Below are positions 1-6,217 of a stretch of DNA of 15,722 nucleotides, piece by piece. Both the position numbers and the translations under genes were made by a program. The DNA lies in the NCBI GenBank assembly GCA_025060275.1, contig JANXCJ010000033.1, positions 1 through 15,722 on the forward strand. The letters run 5' to 3'. Origin of the DNA: Bacteroidia bacterium (GTDB taxonomy: Bacteria; Bacteroidota; Bacteroidia; SpSt-205). The number at the start of each line of letters is the position of its first letter. Positions within the stretch are counted from its first letter, which is position 1. The notes beneath the pieces are model-generated. The model had not been told where the DNA came from. It searched no databases and was given only the letters and a program-made list of their open reading frames with translations.

Positions 1-633
1 GCCCATAGATGCCCCTATGCTTTGTAAGAAGATGGGAGCTACCTCGCTTAAGTAACTAGCTATTTGAGCATGCTTTTGACTTCTTCTGAGAATTTCAATT
101 CCCTGATTTAGAAGGTTCTCATTTAGGGAGGACCTTTGGGCAGTGAGAGTAATATGATTGGTCAGGTTTATGGCTAAATCTCTTAGAAGGGGAGACCACT
201 CTGTGGCTTGAGGGGGAAGGCTTTTTCGTTTACCTGTGGTTATTTCCTCTAAGAATTGCAGAAATGCCTCTAGTTCTTCAAAGGCTTTCCAGAGGCTTTC
301 TGCTTCTGCGGGGAGGGAAGGTGGAGGGGTAATATCTTTGCGACTCTCCCACAGGATACCACGTATTTTATCCCTCAGAGATAGTAAGGTCCTTCCTATG
401 GCATTCCACCACCAAAGCGCAATAACTGACAAGAGCAGGAATAAAAATAAAAGAGCGCCATATGCCCAGAGCGATAGCGCTTTATCCCATTTTGTCCAGT
501 TTTCAACTCCTGTCAGTAGAGCAGCATCCCGTTGAGTGATTAGCCATACACCTAGTAGAATAATAAGCCCCATTCCCGCTACGAGGGCTGCGAGCCCTAT
601 TCCTAAATACTCAGAGGTACTCCAGCGGCGCAT
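1..633 (-). CDS. Two-TM signalling protein, probably entering a GAF domain (partial, C-terminus outside window)
   Basis: I translated this by eye: it stays open from an ATG at 633 to the window edge (211 codons). The start overlaps the stop of the upstream PEBP gene as TGATG, which fixes it. Two hydrophobic stretches (about residues 11-32 and 57-76) flank a loop of only about 24 residues, so there is no sizeable extracytoplasmic sensor domain. Residues 110-190 are charged and helical, suited to a HAMP-like or coiled-coil linker. The last visible residues (SEVAPIFLQSIGASMG) resemble the start of a GAF domain. As the last visible gene of a cheR-cheB operon it may be a sensor kinase or the substrate of CheR/CheB methylation. 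The kinase or output domain is not in the window, so the family call is inference; the reading frame and membrane topology are well supported. Confidence 0.7.
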   Translation of the reverse strand, partial: MRRWSTSEYLGIGLAALVAGMGLIILLGVWLITQRDAALLTGVENWTKWDKALSLWAYGALLFLFLLLSVIALWWWNAIGRTLLSLRDKIRGILWESRKDITPPPSLPAEAESLWKAFEELEAFLQFLEEITTGKRKSLPPQATEWSPLLRDLAINLTNHITLTAQRSSLNENLLNQGIEILRRSQKHAQIASYLSEVAPIFLQSIGASMG

Positions 634-1115
634 CAACGCCTTTGCCGCTTATAGCGTACGTAGGTCTCTGTGTGAGCTATCACCTTATCGGCTATAGCTG
701 CCCTTATCTTTTCCCATGTGGCTGGGCCTTGTATTTGAATGGGTTTGCGCAGAGCGTATACCTCTATTACATAACGATGTGCCTCATCCCGAGGAGGAGG
801 GCACGGCCCCCCATAGCCTGCACGCCCGAAGTCATTGTAACCTTGTGCAAGACCCTTAGAATGAGGGGTTATTTCCTGTCCCGTGAAGTTATATATCAGC
901 CAATGTGTGAAGGTATCCGCAGGTGCATCCGGGTCATACATGCGCACCACATACGCTTGCGTATTAGATGGGCTACCTTTCCAGCGAATTGTTAGGGGTA
1001 TATCGCCTCCATCACATGTGTGTTCTACAGAGAGAAAGTCCCCCTTCTTGTAACCCTCTATAATAACTTCCCACTGCGCCCATCCTAAACTACTAAGGAG
1101 AAGGAAATAGCGCAT
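633..1115 (-). CDS. Exported PEBP-family protein (YbhB/YbcL-like, Raf-kinase-inhibitor-like)
   Basis: This is a 160-residue phosphatidylethanolamine-binding-protein fold. Visible hallmarks are YDPDAP near residue 60, THW at 70-72, and NDFGRAGYGGPCPPP near 94-108 followed by HRY at 113-115; these line the anion-binding pocket of bacterial YbhB-type PEBPs. The N-terminus MRYFLLLSSLGWAQ is a short export signal, so the mature protein is probably periplasmic. The frame is open further upstream to an ATG at 1145, but the ATG at 1115 overlaps the cheB stop as TGATG, gives a sensible signal peptide and avoids a 31-base overlap. Its stop overlaps the next start in the same way, so translation is likely coupled. 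The biochemical role of bacterial PEBPs is not settled, and the position between cheB and a sensor gene is unusual. Confidence 0.85.
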   Translation of the reverse strand: MRYFLLLSSLGWAQWEVIIEGYKKGDFLSVEHTCDGGDIPLTIRWKGSPSNTQAYVVRMYDPDAPADTFTHWLIYNFTGQEITPHSKGLAQGYNDFGRAGYGGPCPPPRDEAHRYVIEVYALRKPIQIQGPATWEKIRAAIADKVIAHTETYVRYKRQRR

Positions 1116-1696
1116 CACGTGTACAAAGATAATGCCCTTAGGCATACCTGGACGAGCTCATTGGCAGAAAATTGACAGGTGGGTTTGAATAGGGCGAGGG
1201 CAGCCTCGGGCATAGTAGGTATCTCTGCATCGGTGGGGAGTTGGACGGCTGTGAAGTAGCCTGCCTGATGCATCTTAAGCATTCCAAGGGCACCATCACA
1301 GTTAGCGCCTGAAAGGAGGGCTGCGCCTGCCCGAGCCCAGCGAGCTTGAACAATAGATTCCAGCAGGACATCTATGCTAGGCCGAGAAAAATTTACAGGC
1401 TCGTCCACAGAGAGGCTAAAATACCCCTCTCGCTCTACCAGTAAATGATAATCCGCTGGAGCGATATATACTTTGCCCCCAGTAATTAGGGTTTTATCGT
1501 CTGGCTCTAGAATGTGCCACCGCTGGACTTTTCCTATCGCTTCTGCCATGTTCATGCGAATGTTACGCAAGCGATGAAGGCATAGTACGATTGCTACATT
1601 CTCTTTGTAAGGCATTTGCTGTAGAAAATTCCTTGTAGGGGTAAAACTTCCTGCAGAGCCCCCTATGACCCACAGAAATACGTCTTCCCTCCTCAC
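1115..1696 (-). CDS. cheB: CheB-type protein-glutamate methylesterase, catalytic domain only
   Basis: This encodes the CheB methylesterase domain, which hydrolyses glutamyl methyl esters on chemoreceptors and may deamidate receptor glutamines. The catalytic triad can be assigned by alignment to the family: Ser14 in IGGSAGS, His41 in CLHR, and Asp134 in LSGANCDGA. The family signatures GGKVYIAPADYHLLVE (73-88) and RPSIDVLLES (105-114) are present. At 193 residues it is only the effector domain; the N-terminal receiver domain of classical CheB is absent, so it cannot be activated by phosphorylation in the usual way. The GTG start overlaps the cheR stop as GTGA, so the two are probably translated together at fixed stoichiometry. 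The missing receiver suggests constitutive activity or control by a partner protein, which is inference. Confidence 0.9.
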   Translation of the reverse strand: MRREDVFLWVIGGSAGSFTPTRNFLQQMPYKENVAIVLCLHRLRNIRMNMAEAIGKVQRWHILEPDDKTLITGGKVYIAPADYHLLVEREGYFSLSVDEPVNFSRPSIDVLLESIVQARWARAGAALLSGANCDGALGMLKMHQAGYFTAVQLPTDAEIPTMPEAALALFKPTCQFSANELVQVCLRALSLYT

Positions 1697-2526
1697 GGCT
1701 TTTTTTGGTATATTCTCTCTACCTCATTTAGGGGGATGAGTTGTTGAGCAGCTTGACACCAGAAGAGAGACTCTTTCGTTCCTATCATGAAAATACCCCC
1801 CGCCTGGAGTGCTCGTATTAGCTTGGTTACGACCTGATCTTGTAAGCTGGGGGTGAGGTAAATGAGGAGATTCCGACATAGAATGATCTCAAATTTTCCG
1901 AATGTAGACTCAGTAACCACGTTATGACGGAGAAAACGCACTCCACGCAGAAGGGAGGGGGAAAAAACGAGATTCCCCTGCTCTTCCCAAGCATATTTGC
2001 TAAAAGGTACATTAGGTAAGACTGCTTTCAGGTTTTTCTCGTACAATTCCCTGTGACGAAGTGGGTAAGTAGCCTTTTGGGCTTGCTCTAATGCACTTCT
2101 GTCTATGTCTGTGGCGTAGATTTGTGTGCGGTCATATAATCCCATCTCTTGAAGTAAAATAGCTACGGACAAGACCTCCTCTCCTGTGGAGCATCCTACG
2201 TGCCAAATATGCACTTGGGGGAAGCTGGCAAAGAGAGGTACCAATTGATTCTTTAGGGCTACCCAAGCAGAGGGGTCTCTGAAAAGCTCAGTAGTAGAAA
2301 CTGTAATTTCGCTAATGAATCTTTCGTAATATTCGGGCTGGGTAAGGAGGCGCTGATTGAGGGTTTGCATGTTTGGCAAGCCATACCGCTTGAGTACAGT
2401 GCCTAATCGTCTCTTGAGAGAAGCAGGGGCATATCCACGAAAATCTTCTCCATATTTTGTCAGCATAATCTGGAAGAAGTGTTCCAGTTCTTTCTCGGAG
2501 ATTTCTGGCAGGGCCTCAAAAAGCAC
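1693..2526 (-). CDS. cheR: CheR-type chemoreceptor glutamate methyltransferase
   Basis: This is a SAM-dependent methyltransferase of the CheR family, 277 residues, the normal length for a CheR without a TPR extension. The N-terminal helical CheR_N region spans about residues 10-75. Signatures follow in order: ITVSTTELFRDP (74-85), the SAM-binding IWHVGCSTGEEVLS (107-120), YATDID (137-142), and ILCRNLLIYL (215-224). It methylates receptor glutamates, the reverse of CheB encoded directly downstream. The start is GTG and an in-frame TAA lies four codons upstream, so no longer reading is possible. A TAACTTTA box with TTTG 21 bases upstream ends 4 bases before the GTG, suggesting an mRNA with almost no leader. 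The gene opens the operon that runs off the left end of the window. Confidence 0.93.
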   Translation of the reverse strand: MLFEALPEISEKELEHFFQIMLTKYGEDFRGYAPASLKRRLGTVLKRYGLPNMQTLNQRLLTQPEYYERFISEITVSTTELFRDPSAWVALKNQLVPLFASFPQVHIWHVGCSTGEEVLSVAILLQEMGLYDRTQIYATDIDRSALEQAQKATYPLRHRELYEKNLKAVLPNVPFSKYAWEEQGNLVFSPSLLRGVRFLRHNVVTESTFGKFEIILCRNLLIYLTPSLQDQVVTKLIRALQAGGIFMIGTKESLFWCQAAQQLIPLNEVERIYQKKP

Positions 2527-2530
2527 AGGA

Positions 2531-2563
2531 TAAAGTTATAAAGAGTGAATGTCCATGGGCAAA
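2531..2563 (-). promoter_or_regulatory. Candidate Bacteroidota-type promoter of the cheR operon
   Basis: On the minus strand TTTG (2563-2560) is followed after 21 bases by TAACTTTA (2538-2531), a 7 of 8 match to the Bacteroidota -7 box TAnnTTTG with about the usual spacing from a -33 TTTG. Only 4 bases separate the box from the GTG of cheR, so transcription would begin at or next to the start codon. Assignment is by pattern only. Confidence 0.35.
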
Positions 2564-2724
2564 ATCTACCGGATGGGCTGTAGCTTTGCCTACTCTGGAT
2601 ATGGGGGCAATATGATGGATGAAGATCATTGTTGAGGAAGGCATGAAAGGTAAAATTAGGCGAGTAGCGGTAATAGATTAGGTAAGGCTCTGATTATGCC
2701 ATGGATTATTTTGAAGGATCATAT

Positions 2725-2811
2725 TTAGCTTAATAGGAGGGGGCAAGCATCTACAATGTCTTTGGGGTGCCATTCACTCCATGTCCAATCCATCGTGATA
2801 GTGAGCCTCAT
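2725..2811 (-). CDS. Possible 28-residue small ORF coupled to the redoxin gene
   Basis: An ATG at 2811 overlaps the stop of the upstream redoxin gene as ATGA and opens a 28-codon frame ending in TAA, beginning MRLTITMDWTWSEWHP. The overlap type matches those between well-supported genes in this window, which is the only reason to list it. The peptide has no signal sequence, membrane segment or family I recognise. It could be a chance ORF or the remnant of a longer gene. The rest of the 2527-2724 gap holds only short chance ORFs and the promoter proposed for cheR; I saw no clear terminator there. Confidence 0.2.
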   Translation of the reverse strand: MRLTITMDWTWSEWHPKDIVDACPLLLS

Positions 2812-3398
2812 TTCCTATATTTCACGCTGCATCCGATAGCCTTTGTTTCTGTGAGGGCTATAGGCTTGCCTGTTAGGATAGCTTCTATGGCCTCGGCTAC
2901 GTAGCGTTTCTGTACCTTTCCCGGTTCATTCGGGCTATCATCTATTGCACCGATGTAGGCTACGATGAAATGGTCTTCTTCTCTTTTGAGAAGAAAAACA
3001 TGGGGGGTTTTGGTAGCACCATAAGCTCTAGCTACTTCCTGGGTTTCATCAAAGAGATAGGGGAAGGGATAGTTCTTTTCTTGGGCTCTTTTCTGCATGT
3101 TTTCGTAGCTATCTTCAGGTACAATTTCAGGGGCATTGGGGTTGATAGCTATAACTGGAAAGCCTTTCGGAGCAAACTCCTTGTGTAGATTTATAATTCG
3201 GTTCTCATAGAGCTTAGCGTAGGGGCAGTGGTTACAGGTAAAAATTAGGATTACACCCTTCTCCTTCCGATAGTCGGAAAGGGATACCTTGCGTCCATCT
3301 ACATTTTTGAGTTCAAATAAAGGAGCCCTATCACCTACCTTGACTCCCCCTATGGGAAGAGAGCTAACGAGCAGGAGGCTGAAAAATCTTGTATGCAT
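2808..3398 (-). CDS. Exported thioredoxin-fold redoxin with CNHCP active site
   Basis: This is a thioredoxin-superfamily protein of the AhpC/TSA-like redoxin type, 196 residues from the chosen ATG. Numbered from that start, the opening VGDRAPLFELKNVDGRKVSL is the usual redoxin entry strand, CNHCPY carries Cys55 and Cys58 at the redox site, and TKTPHVFLL supplies the cis-proline near 132. The N-terminus MHTRFFSLLLVSSLPIGG is a plausible Sec signal, so it probably works outside the cytoplasm. A TTG nine bases upstream (3407) is an alternative start but ATG is preferred. The start lies inside the last codons of the TlpA-like gene (35-base overlap in another frame), so the two are co-transcribed. 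The CNHC centre distinguishes it from classical WCGPC thioredoxins. The substrate cannot be told from sequence. Confidence 0.85.
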   Translation of the reverse strand: MHTRFFSLLLVSSLPIGGVKVGDRAPLFELKNVDGRKVSLSDYRKEKGVILIFTCNHCPYAKLYENRIINLHKEFAPKGFPVIAINPNAPEIVPEDSYENMQKRAQEKNYPFPYLFDETQEVARAYGATKTPHVFLLKREEDHFIVAYIGAIDDSPNEPGKVQKRYVAEAIEAILTGKPIALTETKAIGCSVKYRK

Positions 3399-3873
3399 AC
3401 CTGACAAAATTAACTACATCTTGCATAGAAGCGAATGTGCTATGAAAAGGTCCTTGCAGCCCTGCCTGGGTGTAAGGGAGAGCCCCATCCCAATGGGGAT
3501 TTAGCTCAGGAATCCAGCTATTAGGGTCTCTTTCATCCAGCCAGTAGGCAGGAAGGTGTATTTGCTTTCTTTTGAGAAGTAATTCGGCTTGTGAAGCTCC
3601 CTCTGGGGGAAAATCTAAGCTGATTAGCCAGATTTTTAGCGGGATGCTGTCTCGGAGGCTCTCATAAGCAGCTTGTAAGTAAGGTAGCTCTTCTACGCAT
3701 GGACGACACCAAGTAGCCCAGAAGTTTAGTATTATTAGGGTATCGGAGGGAGGGCTTAGGACTCCTTTTAGTCCCTCCCAACTCATGGGCTTCACAGCCT
3801 GTGCTATGGTCGTGTGAATCGTGAGTACAGTCAGGAGATATTTTGAATTTCCTATACGGTTCAAAGGTAGCAT
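3364..3873 (-). CDS. Exported TlpA-like thioredoxin-fold protein
   Basis: This is a 169-residue TlpA/ResA-type disulfide oxidoreductase. TLIILNFWATWCRPCVEELP contains the active-site pair Cys56 and Cys59, and GALPYT near 130-135 gives the cis-proline. Residues 9-26 form a hydrophobic export signal ending TIAQA. The open frame extends upstream to 4065, but that part lies antisense to the divergent SDR gene and has no thioredoxin character. ATG at 3873 gives a normal family length and signal peptide and leaves a 38-base divergent promoter region. A TTG at 3864 is also possible. A perfect TACCTTTG box (3869-3862) overlaps the start; if it is a real promoter, translation would begin further in, so the start is uncertain. 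It probably reduces periplasmic disulfides together with the overlapping downstream redoxin. Confidence 0.82.
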   Translation of the reverse strand: MLPLNRIGNSKYLLTVLTIHTTIAQAVKPMSWEGLKGVLSPPSDTLIILNFWATWCRPCVEELPYLQAAYESLRDSIPLKIWLISLDFPPEGASQAELLLKRKQIHLPAYWLDERDPNSWIPELNPHWDGALPYTQAGLQGPFHSTFASMQDVVNFVRYAYKIFQPPAR

Positions 3874-3911
3874 ACGAAATAATAGTAATGGCCAATTTGT
3901 TACAAAGAGAG

Positions 3912-4595
3912 ATGCGATACTTTCTTGTAGGAGGTAGCCGAGGAATAGGACGAGCGCTTGTGGATATTCTTTTACAAGAGGGACATGAGGTGCATGTAAT
4001 GGCACGCAGCCAAGGCGATTTACCCAATTCTGTACATTATTATTGTGGAGATGTGCTTGAAGCACCCCTTCCTTCTTTTTCAGAGGTGATTGACGGGCTG
4101 GTGTATTTTCCAGGAACTATCAACTTAAAGCCTTTCCCACAGCTTAGAGAGTCAGACTTTATCCATGACTGGCGACTCAATTTTTATGGTGCGGTAAAGG
4201 TGCTGCAGCATTTCTTTCCGCTTTTGAAGAAGTCTGATAGTGCGAGTGTGGTCCTGCTAAGTACCGTTGCGGTGAGCGTGGGTATGCCTTTCCATAGTAG
4301 CATAGCAGCAGCAAAGGGGGCTTTGGAAGGTCTGGTGCGCAGCTTAGCAGCAGAGTGGGCACCTACTATTCGGGTAAATGCTGTCTCTCCTTCTCTTACG
4401 CAGACCCCTTTAGCTGAAAGGCTTATAAATACGCCTGAGAAAGTTCAACAGGTTTCTCAGCGGCATCCGCTCAGACGAATAGGCGCTCCTGCCGATGTGG
4501 CTTCTGCTATAGCTTTTCTCCTTTCTCCTAGAAGTCGCTGGGTTACTGGGCAAGTTTGGAGAGTAGATGGGGGCATAGGCAACTTGAGAAATTGA
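3912..4595 (+). CDS. Short-chain dehydrogenase/reductase-fold protein lacking the catalytic Tyr
   Basis: This is an SDR Rossmann-fold protein of 227 residues. FLVGGSRGIGRAL (4-16) is the TGxxxGIG-type dinucleotide site, LNFYG (89-93) supplies the structural Asn90, and VTGQVWRVDGG (211-221) is the usual C-terminal strand. In the active-site segment HSSIAAAKGAL the Lys (135) is kept, but position 131, where YxxxK demands Tyr, is Ile (codon ATA). The residue 13 positions earlier, normally the catalytic Ser, aligns to Thr118 with Ser117 beside it. It may therefore be non-enzymatic, or use another acid such as His128. ATG at 3912 was chosen over those at 3843 and 3888 because it places the glycine motif at the usual distance from the N-terminus and follows an AAAGAGAG stretch. 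It is transcribed divergently from the redoxin genes. Confidence 0.88.
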   Translation: MRYFLVGGSRGIGRALVDILLQEGHEVHVMARSQGDLPNSVHYYCGDVLEAPLPSFSEVIDGLVYFPGTINLKPFPQLRESDFIHDWRLNFYGAVKVLQHFFPLLKKSDSASVVLLSTVAVSVGMPFHSSIAAAKGALEGLVRSLAAEWAPTIRVNAVSPSLTQTPLAERLINTPEKVQQVSQRHPLRRIGAPADVASAIAFLLSPRSRWVTGQVWRVDGGIGNLRN

Positions 4596-4626
4596 GCATG
4601 CTTTTCTGAAATAATGCTCGTATTTT
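4594..4626 (+). terminator. Possible weak terminator after the SDR gene
   Basis: GAGCAT (4594-4599) and ATGCTC (4614-4619) form a perfect 6-bp inverted repeat around a 14-base loop, followed by GTATTTT. The stem overlaps the SDR stop codon. The short stem and large loop make it weak, and it lies just ahead of the promoter proposed for the next gene. Confidence 0.3.
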
Positions 4627-4629
4627 CTG

Positions 4630-4637
4630 TACATTTG
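4630..4637 (+). promoter_or_regulatory. TAnnTTTG promoter box of the lipoprotein operon
   Basis: TACATTTG is a perfect match to the Bacteroidota -7 element and ends 11 bases before the ATG at 4649. A TCTG (3 of 4 to the -33 TTTG) lies 21 bases upstream at 4605-4608. Transcription would start only a few bases before the ATG, so there is no room for a Shine-Dalgarno site. It would drive the genes from 4649 to 8417. Confidence 0.45.
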
Positions 4638-4648
4638 CTTCGTCTTCT

Positions 4649-5692
4649 ATGAAAAGTAGAGCAGCATATCATGTCCTTGTTTTATCGCTGGCGTATGCCT
4701 TATGGGGCTGTAAGCCCTATCGGACAGTGTATGTGCGAGATTGGCGACCCTCTGAGATTGAGCTACCCTCAGGCGTGCGCAAGGTTGCCTTAGTGAATCG
4801 TAGTGCGATACCAGAGGCAGAGCGCAAGAGAATCATGGACGAATACAAAAAGCGTGGGGTGGCTCAAGGAGCTGTTTATGGAGCCTTGACAGGAGGTATT
4901 ACAGGAGCCGCTTATGGAGCTACCGAGGGTGCTTTAGGGGGCATACTGGATGAAAAATGGTTAGAGCGGGCACCCCAGGACGCCCTCCAGCGCCTTCATG
5001 CGCGGCTCAAAGAATGCGAGAAGTATGAGCCACTCATGGCGGGACAAGAGCTCAAATGGATGGGAAGTGTAGAAGGGTCTCTTCCCTCACCTTTGCTTTT
5101 GGATAGCATCAAGATTATTTCCAGGCGTGTGCCTGAGGCCCAGGTCATATTGGCACTGGAGACTTTTCTCCCTGCAGGTTCCCCTCAGAAGCCGGAGATT
5201 TTAGCAGGTTTCCGAATTTATGATGCTAAGACGGCTAAGGTAATAGATGAAGCCACTATCACAGCAGGTAAAAGTGGTAGATATTATTCAGGGCGTGTAA
5301 CAGAAGCCCACGTTGAGGCTGTTGAATCTTACCTACACCGCATTTGTCCTTGTTTCACGTATGGACCTGGGCGTTCTCTCCTTATTTATGTCAAAGGTTC
5401 TCCTAACCTACAGCAAGCCTATACAGCTGTGATTGGGCACCGCTGGGCAGAGGCTATTGCCCTATGGGAGAAAGACGCTAATACTGGTAAAGGGAATGCA
5501 GCCAAGCGGGCAGCATATAATCTTGCAGTACTATATGATGCCATGTGTGAGATAGAGAAAGCAGATGAGTGGTACAGTCGTGCTGTAAATATGGGTTTGG
5601 GAAAAGCCGAGTATGAAGAATGGGGACGCACTCGTCGTACCCTTTGTCAAAAATTGAATATGCAAGTGCCTAAAGAGAAAAGGATTTACTGA
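4649..5692 (+). CDS. Lipoprotein with glycine-rich segment and C-terminal TPR-like repeat (DUF6340-like?)
   Basis: This is a 347-residue predicted outer-envelope lipoprotein. The signal peptide runs to a lipobox ALWGC with Cys21; Trp at the -2 position is unusual but the context fits. After it comes a strand-rich opening (IELPSGVRKVALVNRSAIP, 37-55) of the kind seen in Bacteroidota lipoproteins annotated as DUF6340, then a glycine/alanine-rich stretch (about 70-98) resembling a glycine zipper. Near 290-325 a helical hairpin (AAYNLAVLYDAMCEIEKADE, then WYSRAVNMG) looks like one TPR unit. No catalytic motif is seen. It is the first gene of the plus-strand envelope operon, directly downstream of a TACATTTG box; the next gene starts 12 bases after its stop. 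The family link is a pattern impression; lipoprotein status is firm. Confidence 0.75.
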   Translation: MKSRAAYHVLVLSLAYALWGCKPYRTVYVRDWRPSEIELPSGVRKVALVNRSAIPEAERKRIMDEYKKRGVAQGAVYGALTGGITGAAYGATEGALGGILDEKWLERAPQDALQRLHARLKECEKYEPLMAGQELKWMGSVEGSLPSPLLLDSIKIISRRVPEAQVILALETFLPAGSPQKPEILAGFRIYDAKTAKVIDEATITAGKSGRYYSGRVTEAHVEAVESYLHRICPCFTYGPGRSLLIYVKGSPNLQQAYTAVIGHRWAEAIALWEKDANTGKGNAAKRAAYNLAVLYDAMCEIEKADEWYSRAVNMGLGKAEYEEWGRTRRTLCQKLNMQVPKEKRIY

Positions 5693-5704
5693 AATTTACT
5701 GAGT

Positions 5705-6217
5705 ATGAGATGCACATTTTTATTTAGCGTCGGTGTCTGGTTAATCATAGAAGGCGGTTGTGCTCCTTCTGAAAGTGGTAGTAGAGGTGAGGAAAAGGCC
5801 CAGACTGCGGAGATCAAAACCTCGTCAGGTGAACGCCTTTACTTCAAGACAGGGCTTTGGCGCGTTCGTACTCGCATGGAGGGGTTTGAGAAAATGGGGC
5901 TCAAGATGGAACTCCCTGAGGTGCAGACAGAGTTTTGCATGGATGAGATGATGGCTCAAGCTAAGAGAGCTCCCTTTGGGGGAATACCCTCAAAAGAGCA
6001 AACAGTAATGCCAGATTGCAAGCTTGAGAATTTGCGAGTAGGGGAAGGACGCATGCGATATGACTTAGTATGTCCGGGTATGCATGGTGAAGTGGATATA
6101 AAGTTCTCTGAAACGGATTTTGAGGGAGAATACAAAATTCGGCGTGAGGGTGAGGATGTAATGGCCTTTCGCGTGATAGGCGAATATGTAGGGAATTGCG
6201 AGACTCCTTCAGAATGA
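5705..6217 (+). CDS. Small lipoprotein resembling DUF3617
   Basis: This encodes 170 residues with a lipoprotein signal ending IIEGGC (Cys19). The mature part has the DUF3617 pattern: a GLWRVRTRM strand near 51-59, a Cys in TEFCMDEMM, a second in MPDCKLENLRVGEG, a third in YDLVCPGMHGEVDIKF, and SETDFEGEYKIRREG closing the beta meander. The conserved cysteines probably form a disulfide outside the cytoplasm. The function of the family is unknown. It sits 12 bases after the preceding lipoprotein gene, and its stop overlaps the next start as ATGA. The junction with the upstream gene carries a perfect direct repeat ATTTACTGA (5684-5692 and 5694-5702), the first copy of which contains the upstream stop codon. 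The domain call rests on spacing of motifs only. Confidence 0.7.
   Translation: MRCTFLFSVGVWLIIEGGCAPSESGSRGEEKAQTAEIKTSSGERLYFKTGLWRVRTRMEGFEKMGLKMELPEVQTEFCMDEMMAQAKRAPFGGIPSKEQTVMPDCKLENLRVGEGRMRYDLVCPGMHGEVDIKFSETDFEGEYKIRREGEDVMAFRVIGEYVGNCETPSE

Noticed and set aside
236..535. Plus-strand open frame of 99 codons at the left end
   Set aside because: The minus strand is open through the whole 1-633 interval with membrane helices and a coupled start, so this is a shadow.
642..995. Plus-strand open frame of 117 codons antisense to the PEBP gene
   Set aside because: It lies wholly within a gene with clear PEBP motifs, has no recognisable family and no start signal.
2554..2634. Plus-strand 26-codon ORF in the gap before the redoxin gene
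   Set aside because: It is short, has no promoter box or ribosome-binding context, and is within chance expectation.
2516..2644. Minus-strand 42-codon ORF reaching into the start of cheR
   Set aside because: It has no coupling to a real gene, no recognisable feature and overlaps cheR in another frame.
3874..4065. Upstream extension of the TlpA-like gene to 4065
   Set aside because: It would overlap the divergent SDR coding region, adds about 64 residues without thioredoxin character, and buries the signal peptide.
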